Positions 42,134 to 52,700 of a stretch of DNA of 64,000 bases are shown here, piece after piece (position 1 is the stretch's first letter; each line of letters begins with the position of its first letter). The notes below the pieces were generated by a model. It was given only the letters and a program-made list of their open reading frames with translations, was not told the DNA's origin and did not search any database. Origin of the DNA: an uncultured Bacteroides sp. (GTDB taxonomy: Bacteria; Bacteroidota; Bacteroidia; Cytophagales; Cyclobacteriaceae); contig CABHOV010000076.1 of NCBI GenBank assembly GCA_902168185.1, positions 62,001 through 126,000 on the forward strand, in the 5' to 3' direction. A program made the translations under genes and the position numbers.

Positions 42134-43639
42134 ATGTCGCTTTACGAAAAATATCCGGTTCATCTGTCCAATTCATTGGGAGGTAAAAAAGAATTATTTC
42201 AACCTGTTAACGCGGGCCACGTGGGCATGTATGTCTGCGGGCCTACCGTATATAATGACGTACATCTTGGCAACGTACGCACCTTTCTCACCTTTGATAT
42301 CGTAACGCGTTACTTCCGCCACCTCGGATATAAAGTGCGTTACGTTCGGAACATCACAGATGTAGGACACTTGGAGAACGATGCCGATGAAGGAGAAGAC
42401 AAGATCTCGAAGAAGGCACGCATTGAGCAACTTGAACCGATGGAAGTAGTGAAGCACTATACCGAAGGATTTCACGAGGTCATGCGTCAATTCAATATAC
42501 TGCCTCCGAGCATCGAACCTTCTGCAACAGGACATCTTGTAGAGCAAATTGAAATCACAAAAAAGCTAATCGAAAAAGGATTGGCCTATGAAGTGAATGG
42601 CTCGGTATATTTCGATGTTTTGAAATATCATGCGGATCATAACTATGGTATACTCTCCGGCCGCGTGATTGAAGATCTTATGGAAAGCGGACGCAAGCTT
42701 GACAGCCAGGATGAGAAGCGTAATAAAATCGATTTTGCACTTTGGAAAAAAGCATCACCGTATCACATCATGCGCTGGCCTTCACCCTGGAGCGTTGGCT
42801 TTCCGGGATGGCATATTGAATGTACTGTAATGAGTACAAAATATCTTGGGGAGACCTTTGATATACATGGTGGTGGAATGGATTTGAAGTTTCCACATCA
42901 TGAGTGCGAGATAGCACAAGCTGTGGGCGCGACAGGTAAACAACCTGTTAACTATTGGATTCACTCAAACATGCTTACGGTGAACGGGCAGAAAATGAGT
43001 AAGTCTCTTGGCAACTCGTTTTTGCCGCGTCAGCTTTTTACAGGCGACCATCCCCTGCTTGAAAAAGGATTTGGGCCGATGCCGGTACGATTCTTTATGC
43101 TGCAGTCGCACTACTCGAGCACACTTGATTTTTCAAATGAAGCGCTGAATGCTGCTGAAAAAGGATTTAAAAAATTGTCCAATGCACTGGGTATATTAAA
43201 AAAACTCGTGCACCCGGGTGGCGGAACAGATGCGACAGAATTACGCGAAGATCTGCTCCGGATGATTGATGCTTGCTATGTAAACATGAGCGATGATTTC
43301 AATACAGCCAAAACACTCGCGGCTTTATTTGAAATGTCGGCACGTATAAACGATTTTAAATCGGGCAATATAGCGTTGAGTACAATTAGTGAAGAAACGT
43401 TTAATACTTTCAAAAGTACATATATAGGTATCATGGAAGATGTTCTTGGCCTTCGTGAAGAGGAAGAACATAATCATGAATTACTCGGTGGTGTGATTCA
43501 CGTATTGATTGACTTGCGCAAAAAAGCAAGACAGGATAAGAACTTCGCATTGTCTGATAAAATTCGTGACGACCTGAAAAACCTTGGTGTACAATTAAAA
43601 GATGGTAAAGACGGAGAGATCAGTTTTACCATTGAATAA
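42134..43639 (+). CDS. cysS: Cysteine--tRNA ligase
   Basis: A 501-residue class I aminoacyl-tRNA synthetase. The zinc and HIGH region is [24 protein letters not shown]; other marks are VRNITDVG, the zinc ligands in [10 protein letters not shown] and [17 protein letters not shown], and the KMSKS loop [12 protein letters not shown]. The C-terminal helical DALR-type domain ends [16 protein letters not shown]. Normal length. A spaced stem-loop (43648-43693) separates it from yidD. Confidence 0.97.
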   Translation: MSLYEKYPVHLSNSLGGKKELFQPVNAGHVGMYVCGPTVYNDVHLGNVRTFLTFDIVTRYFRHLGYKVRYVRNITDVGHLENDADEGEDKISKKARIEQLEPMEVVKHYTEGFHEVMRQFNILPPSIEPSATGHLVEQIEITKKLIEKGLAYEVNGSVYFDVLKYHADHNYGILSGRVIEDLMESGRKLDSQDEKRNKIDFALWKKASPYHIMRWPSPWSVGFPGWHIECTVMSTKYLGETFDIHGGGMDLKFPHHECEIAQAVGATGKQPVNYWIHSNMLTVNGQKMSKSLGNSFLPRQLFTGDHPLLEKGFGPMPVRFFMLQSHYSSTLDFSNEALNAAEKGFKKLSNALGILKKLVHPGGGTDATELREDLLRMIDACYVNMSDDFNTAKTLAALFEMSARINDFKSGNIALSTISEETFNTFKSTYIGIMEDVLGLREEEEHNHELLGGVIHVLIDLRKKARQDKNFALSDKIRDDLKNLGVQLKDGKDGEISFTIE

Positions 43640-43647
43640 AATATAGG

Positions 43648-43693
43648 CCTCATCCCGGAATCTTTCTTCACTGAAAATGATTCTGAGATGAGG
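43648..43693. other. Stem-loop between cysS and yidD
   Basis: CCTCATCCCGGAATC (43648-43662) pairs with GATTCTGAGATGAGG (43679-43693) at 13 of 15 positions around a 16-base loop. There is no T-tract, so it is a processing or weak termination structure rather than a standard terminator. Confidence 0.55.
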
Positions 43694-43708
43694 TGCTATA
43701 CATGATTC

Positions 43709-43978
43709 ATGCTTCGTAAAATTTTCATATTACCCATCCGCTTTTATCAGCTCGCTATTTCCCCCCTGCTGGGATCTAATTGCAGGCACACACCTTCATG
43801 CTCGCAATACACCGTTGAAGCTATTCAGGAATGGGGAGTGGTGAAAGGAATCTGGCTCGGAACAAAACGAATAGCACGGTGCCATCCGTGGGGAACACAT
43901 GGATATGATCCCGTGCCTAAAAACACACAGGCGCACAACACCGATCATCATCATAAATCGCCAAGTCAACACAAATAA
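43709..43978 (+). CDS. yidD: Membrane protein insertion efficiency factor YidD
   Basis: An 89-residue protein with the YidD pattern: an N-terminal amphipathic helix ([17 protein letters not shown]), then [20 protein letters not shown] and [17 protein letters not shown], with three conserved Cys. It assists YidC in inserting membrane proteins. The final His-rich tail ([13 protein letters not shown]) is variable in the family. Confidence 0.95.
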   Translation: MLRKIFILPIRFYQLAISPLLGSNCRHTPSCSQYTVEAIQEWGVVKGIWLGTKRIARCHPWGTHGYDPVPKNTQAHNTDHHHKSPSQHK

Positions 43979-44032
43979 GAAGTAGCATTTCACGAGGAAA
44001 GATTTACTTTTAGTTAAATCTTATACCTTATT

Positions 44033-45778
44033 ATGCCCGATTTTCAAATTAAAGAAACTTCAAAATCGTACGATGTCTGCATCGTAGGTTCAGGAGCTGG
44101 TGGCGGTATGGCGGCTTATACGCTTGCTAACGCTGGTGTTAAAGTAGTGATCATCGAAGCAGGGCCGCTATATGATCCTGCCAAGAATGTGATGCAATTG
44201 AAGTGGCCGTGGGAATCTCCCCGCAGAGGCGCGAGTACATACTATAGGGGCTTTGGAGATTTCGATGCTGCCTATGGAAGCTGGGAACTGGAAGGCGAAC
44301 CCTATACACACAAAAATGGAACACAGTTCGATTGGTTCCGTTCGCGCATGGTAGGTGGACGTACAAATCACTGGGGAAGAATTTCACTGCGCTTCGGTCC
44401 GAAGGATTTTAAACACAAGAGTATAGATGGTTTCGGAGACGACTGGCCTATAGGTTATGAAGATGTAGCTCCGTACTATGATAAAGTTGATCAGCTCATT
44501 GGTGTATTCGGATCAAAAGAAAATCTGCCCAACGAACCGAATGGTATATTTCTGCCGCCACCGAAGCCGCGTCTGCACGAACTCTTTATCAAAGATGCTG
44601 CAACCGCTGTAGGTGTACCGGTAATCCCTTCACGCTTATCTATACTTACCAGACCGCTATCAAACAATAAAGATCGTGGTGCATGTTTCTTCTGCTCTCA
44701 GTGTAATCGTGGTTGCACGGTACATGCTGACTTCTCTTCGTCATCTGTATTGGTAAAGCCTGCACTGGCAACCGGCAATGTTGATATCATTCCGAACGCT
44801 ATGGTGCGCGAAGTGCTAACGGACAATGAAGGCAAAGCTACCGGTGTATCTTTTGTGAATAAAGATGACTTTCAAGAATATACTGTTAAGGCGAAGATCG
44901 TAATTCTCGCAGCGAGTGCCTGTGAATCGGCAAGATTGCTTATGAACTCGAAGTCGTCACGTAATCCCAACGGACTGGCTAACACAAGTAATGTGGTAGG
45001 TAAATATCTTCATGATTCAACCGGCTCTGCTATGGGCGGCTTCCTTCCTAAGCTTGTAGGACGCAAGCGCTATAATGAAGATGGCGTTGGCGGTATGCAT
45101 GTATATACTCCGTGGTGGCTGGATAATAAAAAGCTGGACTTCGCGCGCGGGTATCATATTGAATATTGGGGAGGTATGGATATGCCAAGCTATGGTTTTG
45201 GTTTTGGCATGGATAGTCTCAATGGTAAATATCCAGGTAGCGATGGCAAGCAAAAAGCTGCCGGTGGTTATGGGGCTGCGCTGAAAGATGATTATCGCCA
45301 TTTCTTTGGAGCAACCTTCGGCATGGCCGGACGCGGTGAAGCCATTGCACGGGAGGATAATTACTGTGAGATCGATCCGAGTGTTGTCGATAAGTATGGT
45401 ATTCCTGTATTACGCTTCAACTATAAATGGAGTGATCAGGAAGTGAAGCAGGCCAAGCACATGCAAGAGACATTCGAAGAGATCATCCATAAGATGGGAG
45501 CTGAAATCACGTGGGGAAAAGTTGGTGCTGAAGGTAATTATGGACTCGAAGCGCCCGGTAGAATTATACATGAAGTTGGTACTACACGCATGGGCAATGA
45601 TCCTAAAAAATCTGTGGTGAACAAATTCAACCAGGCACACGACTGTAAAAATCTGTTCGTTGTCGATGGAGGTCCTTTTGTATCACAGGCCGATAAAAAT
45701 CCAACGTGGACTATACTTGCACTTTCCATGCGAGCTTCCGAATACATTATTGACGAAATGAAGAAACAAAACCTATAA
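44033..45778 (+). CDS. GMC family flavin oxidoreductase
   Basis: A 581-residue FAD-dependent alcohol/sugar oxidoreductase. The N-terminal FAD motif is VCIVGSGAGGGMAAYTLANAG with the distal IIEAG; GGRTNHWGRISLRF and the C-terminal HEVGTTRMGNDPKKSVVN and FVVDGGPFVSQADKNPTWTILALSMRASEYI are GMC_oxred_C features. Four Cys in C218-x2-C221-x2-C224-x3-C228 form a loop that resembles the cluster-binding region of membrane-linked FAD sugar dehydrogenases. It is followed by a Gluconate_2-dh3 subunit gene, the usual partner of such enzymes. A periplasmic sugar (e.g. 3-keto-forming) dehydrogenase is likely; the exact sugar is unknown. Confidence 0.9.
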   Translation: MPDFQIKETSKSYDVCIVGSGAGGGMAAYTLANAGVKVVIIEAGPLYDPAKNVMQLKWPWESPRRGASTYYRGFGDFDAAYGSWELEGEPYTHKNGTQFDWFRSRMVGGRTNHWGRISLRFGPKDFKHKSIDGFGDDWPIGYEDVAPYYDKVDQLIGVFGSKENLPNEPNGIFLPPPKPRLHELFIKDAATAVGVPVIPSRLSILTRPLSNNKDRGACFFCSQCNRGCTVHADFSSSSVLVKPALATGNVDIIPNAMVREVLTDNEGKATGVSFVNKDDFQEYTVKAKIVILAASACESARLLMNSKSSRNPNGLANTSNVVGKYLHDSTGSAMGGFLPKLVGRKRYNEDGVGGMHVYTPWWLDNKKLDFARGYHIEYWGGMDMPSYGFGFGMDSLNGKYPGSDGKQKAAGGYGAALKDDYRHFFGATFGMAGRGEAIAREDNYCEIDPSVVDKYGIPVLRFNYKWSDQEVKQAKHMQETFEEIIHKMGAEITWGKVGAEGNYGLEAPGRIIHEVGTTRMGNDPKKSVVNKFNQAHDCKNLFVVDGGPFVSQADKNPTWTILALSMRASEYIIDEMKKQNL

Positions 45779-45846
45779 ATGAATTAAGGGTTTCTGATAA
45801 GATACTTGTCTTATACTATAGGAGCCTTTCTCTAAACATCAACATC

Positions 45847-46503
45847 ATGGATAGAAGAAAATATTTAAAAACACTTGCAGTCACTACGGCTGGCGCAGGT
45901 ATACTCTTTCAGGCGTGTGATCCTGAAAAGAAAAAAGAAGTCGTAGAGGCTCCAAAACCTTTTACTATCGACCGTACAAAGGCAGAGCTTGTGCGCGAAG
46001 AAAAACTGAAAGGTGAAACTTTCTTTGATGCCCACGAGATGAAGACCATTACTATTCTCGCAGATATCATTATACCGAAAGATGCTGTTTCCGGAAGTGC
46101 TTCCGATGCTGGTGTACCTGATTTTATAGAGTTTATCGTAAAAGATAAACCGGAATATCAGATCCCTATACGCGGTGGTATAAAGTGGCTTGATGTTCAA
46201 AGCATGAAACGATTCAATGCTGACTTTGCTTCCTGCTCATCACAACAGCAAATTGAAATAGTCGATGACATTGCCTATCCTGAAAAAGCAAAACCTGAAT
46301 TGAAACAAGGTGTAGCATTTTTCAATACCATGCGCGACTTAACGGCCACTGGATTTTTTACCAGTAAAATTGGAATTAAAGATCTTGGCTATGTGGGAAA
46401 CAGACCGAACCAATGGGATGGTGTTCCACAGGAAGTACTGGATCAGTATGGCTTGAAATATGACGACCGCACACTGGAGATCAGTGTAAAATTTGATTCG
46501 TAG
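45847..46503 (+). CDS. Gluconate 2-dehydrogenase subunit 3 family protein
   Basis: A 218-residue exported protein. The N-terminus DRRKYLKTLAVTTAGAGILFQAC has a twin-arginine-like start and a lipobox-like Cys, suggesting Tat export with possible lipidation. The body (AHEMKTITILADIIIPKDAVSGSASDAGVPDFIEFIVKD, FFNTMRDLTATGFFTS) is the Gluconate_2-dh3 domain. This small subunit accompanies the GMC flavoprotein and is needed for its export and stability in related systems. The gene lies 68 bases after it and ends at a strong terminator. Confidence 0.92.
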   Translation: MDRRKYLKTLAVTTAGAGILFQACDPEKKKEVVEAPKPFTIDRTKAELVREEKLKGETFFDAHEMKTITILADIIIPKDAVSGSASDAGVPDFIEFIVKDKPEYQIPIRGGIKWLDVQSMKRFNADFASCSSQQQIEIVDDIAYPEKAKPELKQGVAFFNTMRDLTATGFFTSKIGIKDLGYVGNRPNQWDGVPQEVLDQYGLKYDDRTLEISVKFDS

Positions 46504-46511
46504 ATATACTT

Positions 46512-46569
46512 GAAATTCCGGAGTGCCTATATATACTCTCAATATACAGGCATCCGGAATTTCTTTTTT
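46512..46569 (+). terminator. Terminator after the GMC/subunit 3 pair
   Basis: GAAATTCCGGA (46512-46522) pairs perfectly with TCCGGAATTTC (46553-46563), extended inward by TGCCT/AGGCA, and is followed by TTTTTT. Confidence 0.93.
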
Positions 46570-46607
46570 ATTATATATAGATCATTAACCCAAACCCCAC
46601 AGCCGAG

Positions 46608-48062
46608 ATGCCACTGAAAAAATCAACTCCTCCAACCACCGATCTCTCCCGGAGAAATTTTATTAAGAACGCAGGGATGACTGCAGCTGCCTTTACCATT
46701 TTACCACGCTTTGTATTAGGTGGTAAAGGTTATCGTGCGCCAAGCGATACCCTCTACGTTGCAGGCATTGGAGCGGGAGGTAAAGGCGAAAGCGACATTG
46801 CTAATTTTGCAAAAAGTGGTAAAGCACAGATCTCTTACCTCTGCGATGTAGACGACCGCAGGGCTGCTAAATCTGTTACTGCTTTTCCGAAAGCAAAATA
46901 CTATAAAGATTTTCGTGCCATGCTCGATAAAGAGCATAAGCATATTGATGCCGTGTCGGTATCTACTCCCGATCATAACCATGCTGTACAAGCACTCGCT
47001 GCCATGCAATTGGGAAAGCATGTATATGTACAGAAGCCTTTAACGCATGATATATATGAGGCTCGCACGCTTACAGAAGCTGCGAAGAAATATAAAGTTG
47101 TTACGCAAATGGGAAACCAGGGAGCATCTGGTGACGATGTGCGTAAACTAATGGAATGGTATAATGCAGGATTGTTAGGAGATGTACATACGGTTTATTG
47201 CTGGACGAATCGTCCTGTATGGCCGCAAGGTATAGAGTGGTCTACACAGAAAAAGGAAGTGCCGAAAGAACTGGATTGGAATCTTTGGCTTGGTACAGCT
47301 CCCTATAAAGAGTATGTTGATAAGCTTGTACCGTTTAACTGGCGCGGCTGGTGGGACTACGGAACAGGTGCTCTTGGAGACATGGGTTGTCATATTATAG
47401 AACCGCCTTTCCGTGTACTCGGCCTTCAATATCCTACTGATGTAACAGCCAGTGTTGGAAGTGTATATGTAGATGAATTCAAGCGCGGTTATTTTCCAGA
47501 GAGTTGTCCCCCCTCCTCTTATATAGTATTAACATTCCCGGGCAGAAACGGCAAGCCTCCTGTAAAATTACATTGGATGGATGGTGGCATTCAGCCTGAA
47601 AGACCTGAGGAATTAGGACCGAATGAACGCATGGGCGATGGCGGCAACGGTGCGCTATTTATAGGAACGAAAGGTAAAATGATGTGTGGCACGTATGGTA
47701 TGTATCCATCGTTATTGCCAACTTCTAAAAACAAGGAAGTAAATATACCACAGACTATAAAACGTGTACCGGGTGGAGCAGATGGTCACTATGCTCAATG
47801 GGTAGAAGCGTGTCTGGCAGGGTATGGAAAGATGGAAGTAAGTTCACCCTTTGAGATTGCTGGTCCGCTGACAGAAACTGTATTGATGGGTAACCTTGCG
47901 ATACGGAGTCATGATGTTCGCTATCCGAAGAAGGACGATCCAAATCAATTTGATTACCCGGGCCGCAACATCAAGTTGCTATGGGACGGTGCGAATATGA
48001 AAATCACCAACTTCGAAGATGCTAACCAGTTTGTGAAAAGAGAGTATAGAAAGGGTTGGTAA
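46608..48062 (+). CDS. Tat-exported Gfo/Idh/MocA family oxidoreductase
   Basis: A 484-residue NAD(P)-dependent sugar oxidoreductase-like protein. A twin-arginine signal is clear (LSRRNFIKNAGMTAAAFTILP, residues 13-33), so it acts outside the cytoplasm, where the cofactor must be tightly bound. The Rossmann part has YVAGIGAGGKGESDIANF (nucleotide loop), STPDHNHAVQALAAMQLGKHVYVQKPL (the EKP motif reads QKP) and the second domain contains the usual LGDMGCHIIEPPF. Such secreted Gfo/Idh proteins occur with GMC sugar dehydrogenases in 3-keto-glycoside metabolism. It is preceded and followed by terminators, so it is its own unit. Confidence 0.92.
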   Translation: MPLKKSTPPTTDLSRRNFIKNAGMTAAAFTILPRFVLGGKGYRAPSDTLYVAGIGAGGKGESDIANFAKSGKAQISYLCDVDDRRAAKSVTAFPKAKYYKDFRAMLDKEHKHIDAVSVSTPDHNHAVQALAAMQLGKHVYVQKPLTHDIYEARTLTEAAKKYKVVTQMGNQGASGDDVRKLMEWYNAGLLGDVHTVYCWTNRPVWPQGIEWSTQKKEVPKELDWNLWLGTAPYKEYVDKLVPFNWRGWWDYGTGALGDMGCHIIEPPFRVLGLQYPTDVTASVGSVYVDEFKRGYFPESCPPSSYIVLTFPGRNGKPPVKLHWMDGGIQPERPEELGPNERMGDGGNGALFIGTKGKMMCGTYGMYPSLLPTSKNKEVNIPQTIKRVPGGADGHYAQWVEACLAGYGKMEVSSPFEIAGPLTETVLMGNLAIRSHDVRYPKKDDPNQFDYPGRNIKLLWDGANMKITNFEDANQFVKREYRKGW

Positions 48063-48086
48063 ACCTATATGAATCTGGATATATGT

Positions 48087-48119
48087 AAAAAAACCGACCC
48101 TTTTAAGGTCGGTTTTTTT
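48087..48119. terminator. Terminator after the Gfo/Idh gene
   Basis: AAAAAAACCGACC and GGTCGGTTTTTTT form a perfect 13-bp stem around a 7-base loop, with seven T on either strand. It can also act on transcripts coming from the converging susD at 48267. Confidence 0.95.
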
Positions 48120-48266
48120 ACACATTCAAACTTATCATTCGTCCCACCAAACAGCATTGCTCATATGAGGGTTGCAGATGCAGCTTGTCTCTTTACAGCT
48201 TCATTTACATTCTCTGCGTTCAAGGTATATTCACAGCATATTTCTATTTATACTATATTTCGGGGT

Positions 48267-49721
48267 TTACTTTGTGTCCCAGAAAACTCTGTTCGTTACA
48301 ACATCACCACCGATGGCAGTAGCTGCAGAAGTATAATTATCACCATTTGCAGTTTGCTCGGAGTTCGGGTATGTATAGCGAATAGGAAAATCGCCATTAG
48401 TTACCGGAGGCACGTTGAATGCAGGAAAATCCAGTCTTCTATATTCTGTCCACGCTTCTAGACCGCGATTGAAGAGTGCTATATATTTCTGACGTGCAAT
48501 CTTCTCAAGATTGGTTCCTGAAGCTGTTGCAAAAGCTATATTCGGGTCTGCTAAAAAAGCAGTAGCACTAACTTCGGTACCGCCCCAATATGCAATGGAG
48601 GCACGTATACCTGCCTCATAATGCTCTTCAGCAGTCCCACCTACGTTAAAGCCACGCTCTGCTGCTTCTGCCAGATAGAACTCTGTTTCAGAATAGTCCA
48701 ACAGCACACCTGGAAAAGTTTCTGCAGTCATGGTCGTTCCTGCTTTTGAATATGTTACGTAAGAGTTACTTCTTCCGTAGATACCACCGGAATAACCACC
48801 CGCATTATCTTTGGTATAGTATAAAGGAATGCGTGGATCATCTATCGCAGAACTTTGCATCAAGTCCATCATAGTATTGGAAGCTACGAAGTCTTCACGT
48901 TCGCTCTGAATCAGGTTAACCCATATCGGATTTGTATTCGGTGTTGTACCGAGATATACCAGGACTGCATTGTCCGAATTCGACTCGAACACATTTGCCG
49001 CAGCAGCTTCGGCTTCTGCTTTTGCCTTCGTAGGATTTATATCCGCCAACGTAACGGCCATACGCAATTTAAGTGTGTTACCAAACTTGGTCCATTTTTC
49101 AATGTCGCCATCGTAAATCAAATCTGAGCCATCCGCAAAACTTTCTTCTGAATCATTCAAAGCGACCAATGCGTTATCAAGACGGACAAATAAGTCATTG
49201 TAAATAGCAGCGGCATCATCATACTCAGGTGTAAGGTTATCAGAATCCAAAGCTTCTGATTTTAGACTCGTATCTACAGCACCGGAGTACGGTATATTTC
49301 CATACGTATTCACCAGCAGAGAATATGTATATATCTCTACCAGTTCAATAATGGCAAGCTTATTTTTCGTTATGTCCGGATATAGACCGGGATTTTCTGT
49401 TATTACGGCTTTTGCTTCTTTCAAATCAAGCAATACATCCCTGTATAGTGATACCCAGAAAGCACTACCAACATTCACCAGGTTATAGCTACTGGCATCG
49501 AAGTATGTGGTTTCAGCAAATTGCTGCGCCAATATTTTGAAAGTCATACCATACGTGATGGCATCCACCAGGTTTCTGCTGGCGTTGCTGAAGAACATTT
49601 CTCCGGGAACTGTTCCTGACTGGTATGCTTTCGGATTATTGTTCAAAGAAGTAATATCATCCAGGCAAGATGTAGCCAGGAATAACATTACTATATATAG
49701 TGATCGGATTACTATCTTCAT
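48267..49721 (-). CDS. SusD/RagB-type nutrient-binding lipoprotein (SusD-like 2 group)
   Basis: A 484-residue outer-membrane lipoprotein with lipobox near LATSC (Cys about residue 19) followed by the SusD-like_2 start LDDITSLNNNPKAYQSG. Other marks are YDDAAAIYNDLFVRLDNAL, KWTKFGNTLKLRMAVTLADIN, YSETEFYLAEAAERGF and the C-terminal KIARQKYIALFNRGLEAWTEYRRLDFP. It captures ligand for the SusC at 49732-52986, lying 10 bases after it. Intact, unlike the first susD in this window. Confidence 0.93.
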   Translation of the reverse strand: MKIVIRSLYIVMLFLATSCLDDITSLNNNPKAYQSGTVPGEMFFSNASRNLVDAITYGMTFKILAQQFAETTYFDASSYNLVNVGSAFWVSLYRDVLLDLKEAKAVITENPGLYPDITKNKLAIIELVEIYTYSLLVNTYGNIPYSGAVDTSLKSEALDSDNLTPEYDDAAAIYNDLFVRLDNALVALNDSEESFADGSDLIYDGDIEKWTKFGNTLKLRMAVTLADINPTKAKAEAEAAAANVFESNSDNAVLVYLGTTPNTNPIWVNLIQSEREDFVASNTMMDLMQSSAIDDPRIPLYYTKDNAGGYSGGIYGRSNSYVTYSKAGTTMTAETFPGVLLDYSETEFYLAEAAERGFNVGGTAEEHYEAGIRASIAYWGGTEVSATAFLADPNIAFATASGTNLEKIARQKYIALFNRGLEAWTEYRRLDFPAFNVPPVTNGDFPIRYTYPNSEQTANGDNYTSAATAIGGDVVTNRVFWDTK

Positions 49722-49731
49722 ACAAATACTT

Positions 49732-52700
49732 TTAGAATGTTGCTTTTACATTGAAACCTATCGTTCTGGTGTTTGGCAAACTACCTACCTGTACACCCTG
49801 AATATTGCCCGCACCCAGGTTGTCTTCCGGATCGGCATACGGAAGGTTCTTATGAATGATCCACAGGTTTCTTCCTACTGCAGATATTGATACACTCCGC
49901 AGCGGGCTTAATTTTGCAATAAGCGATGAAGGCAAGTTATAGGTAAGAAGTACTTCTCTTAACTTCACATAGCTTGCATCATAAACATATTTATGAGTGG
50001 GGCCGGTAGTCTGTGTTCCATTCATAGGATAATCCAGCATGTTCAAGCGCGTCTTGTTCGGACTTCCATCGGGGTTTACACCTGGCAAAAGTATACCGCC
50101 ATCTTCCAGGACAGGACTTCTTACGAGTTTCCCTAATTCGTTAAGGCCAGCAGTTTCCTTATATAAGCCAGTAGCCAGTCCGTAATACATGTCGATAGAA
50201 AGAACATCGCCACCATGCTTTGCATCAATCAGGAAACTAAGGGATACATCCTTATAGGTAAATGTATTTTGAAAACCGCCTGTCCAATCAGGGTTGATAT
50301 TACCAATGGGATTTGTGGCCGTTGATGTCCGTTGGTAACGTCCTGTTGCAGCATCAATCGTAGGCTGTCCATTGGTATATATATAGTCTGTTCCGTAGAG
50401 TGTACCATAACTTCCGCCCAATGGAGCATTCGATGAACCACTTGCCTGGAAATCTCCGTTAGGCAATGTAAAGTTCTTCACATCAGCATATAGCTCTGTA
50501 ACCTTATTGCGGATACGAGTCCAGTTAACACTGATGTCCCATTTGAAAGATTGTGTTTTTATAGGTGTACCCGTCAACGTTAACTCGATACCTTTATTTT
50601 GAAGGGTACCTGCGTTAACATATTTAGAATTATAGCCTGTTGCTGTAGATACTGATACAGGCACAATCTGATCGACAGATTTGGAATCGAAATACGTTGC
50701 ATCAAATCCAAGGCGTCCATCGAAAAATGTTAATTCTATACCACCTTCATAACTCTTGGTCCGTTCAGGTTTTAACTCCGCATTGTTTTTAGTACCGGGT
50801 ACAGAGAACAATGGAATAGAACCAAAACCAGTAGGTTTATCATACTGATCCGCAAGTGCGTTAAACGGTGCGTCAGCTCCTACCTCTGCATAGTTCAGAC
50901 GTAACTTCCCGAATGTAAGCGTTGGATTTTCAGGTATAAATTTCGTAAAAACAAAACTGGTAGAGATTTGACCGTAGTTATAGGCGTTGTTGCCTTTTTT
51001 TAGAGTTGACGAAACGTCTCTTCTAAACGATCCATTCAAAAACAAAAATTCTTTATAGCCAACTTCTGCATCAGCAAAGAAACCGTTTACCTGCTTGTCG
51101 AGGTAATAGTCTTTCTCATTCGGAGCTTCGATGGGATTCACGGAATTTGACAACGCATAAATCTTAGGCACTACGAGTCCGCCATTGGTTTGCGATGAAA
51201 CACCGTCCTGTTTGGTTCTTCGTATGTTTATACCCAATGCACCTTTTACGGAAACAGCATCGTTCAGATTTTTATCTGCGGTCAATAAGAAATCATAATT
51301 ATACTCTCTGAAAGAAAGATTACGTCTTATATACTCACCGGCAGGGAAATTTATACTTCCTACTGCAGTTCGCTCTTCCTGTATCTGATCGTAGGAATCA
51401 AGGGAAATTCTTCCCATAGCATTCAGCCAGTCGGTTATTTTATAGTCGAGCTTTACATATCCCAGGTAACGCGATCGGTCATCGGTAGTATAGTTTTCAT
51501 ATGCAGCAAAGTATGGATTGTCCCAGTATATTAATCCTGTACTTTCAGGTAAACCTGACGACCAGTTCCAGGTCATATTTTCTCTTCTTCTGAAGTATGC
51601 ACTCTCAAGTTCTTTAACATCAACATTCATTTGCCACCATTGACGGAAGCTGGAAATATTGTTATTACCACCATATCCTATAGCATACCGGCCACGCCCG
51701 CCTACATTTGAAAAGTTAATAGAAGCTGTTGCTGTCAGTTTTTTTACAATCTCATAAGAGGCGCTGAAATTCAGATAATCCTTTTGAAGCTTGCTGTTGG
51801 GTAAAATACCACTCTCCTCGTTTCTGGTGTATCCAAGTTTAAAAAACCCTTTTTCACCACCACCATCAATCGTAAAGCTATTGCTATAGGTTACTGCTGT
51901 TTCGTAATACTCATTGGGATCATTTTCAGCAGCTACCCAAGGCGTAGCCTGCCGGTATTTTGGAGATGTAGGATCACCAAAGGCATTCCACTGGTATACT
52001 AATAAATTCGGATCGAATGGTGCACCCACGGAAGCATCTTCATAGGTGGGTACTATATAATCAGCCTCGCCATCGCCGTCTACATCAGCTTCATCAAAAT
52101 AACCATTCTTTGTTGGACCATAGTATTTACCGTACCCGCCACCATATTCTTTTTGATAATCGGGAAGTGTACTCTTATCTGCGAAGCCAAAGGTTACACC
52201 TGTATTCAGGCTAAACCCGATTCCTCTTTTGCGGCCTTTCTTGGTTGTAATATATACTACACCATTGGAAGCACGTGAACCATACAACGCAGTGGCTGCT
52301 GGTCCTTTCAATACTGTGGTGGATTCGATGTCGTCTGGATTTATATCCGCTGCAGCGTTACCAAAATCATAACCGGCAGTCCCTCTGCTGGTACGAGACG
52401 CATTGTTGGTAGAGTTATCAATAGGCACACCATCAACAACAAATAAAGCTTGATTGGATCCGTTCAAAGATTTCCAGCCCCGAATGATAATGGCTGTTGA
52501 GCCACCCATACTGTTGTTCTTTTGAATCTGAACACCCGCTACTTTTCCAGAGAGCGAGTTCACAATGTTTGCATCGCGCGTGTTACTCATGCTTTCACCG
52601 CTAACGGTTTGAGCTGCATACGACAACTCGTTTTTTGATTTGAGTATACCTTGCGCCGTTACGATAACCTCCGTTAACTGCTGTGCATCCTGACTCATTT

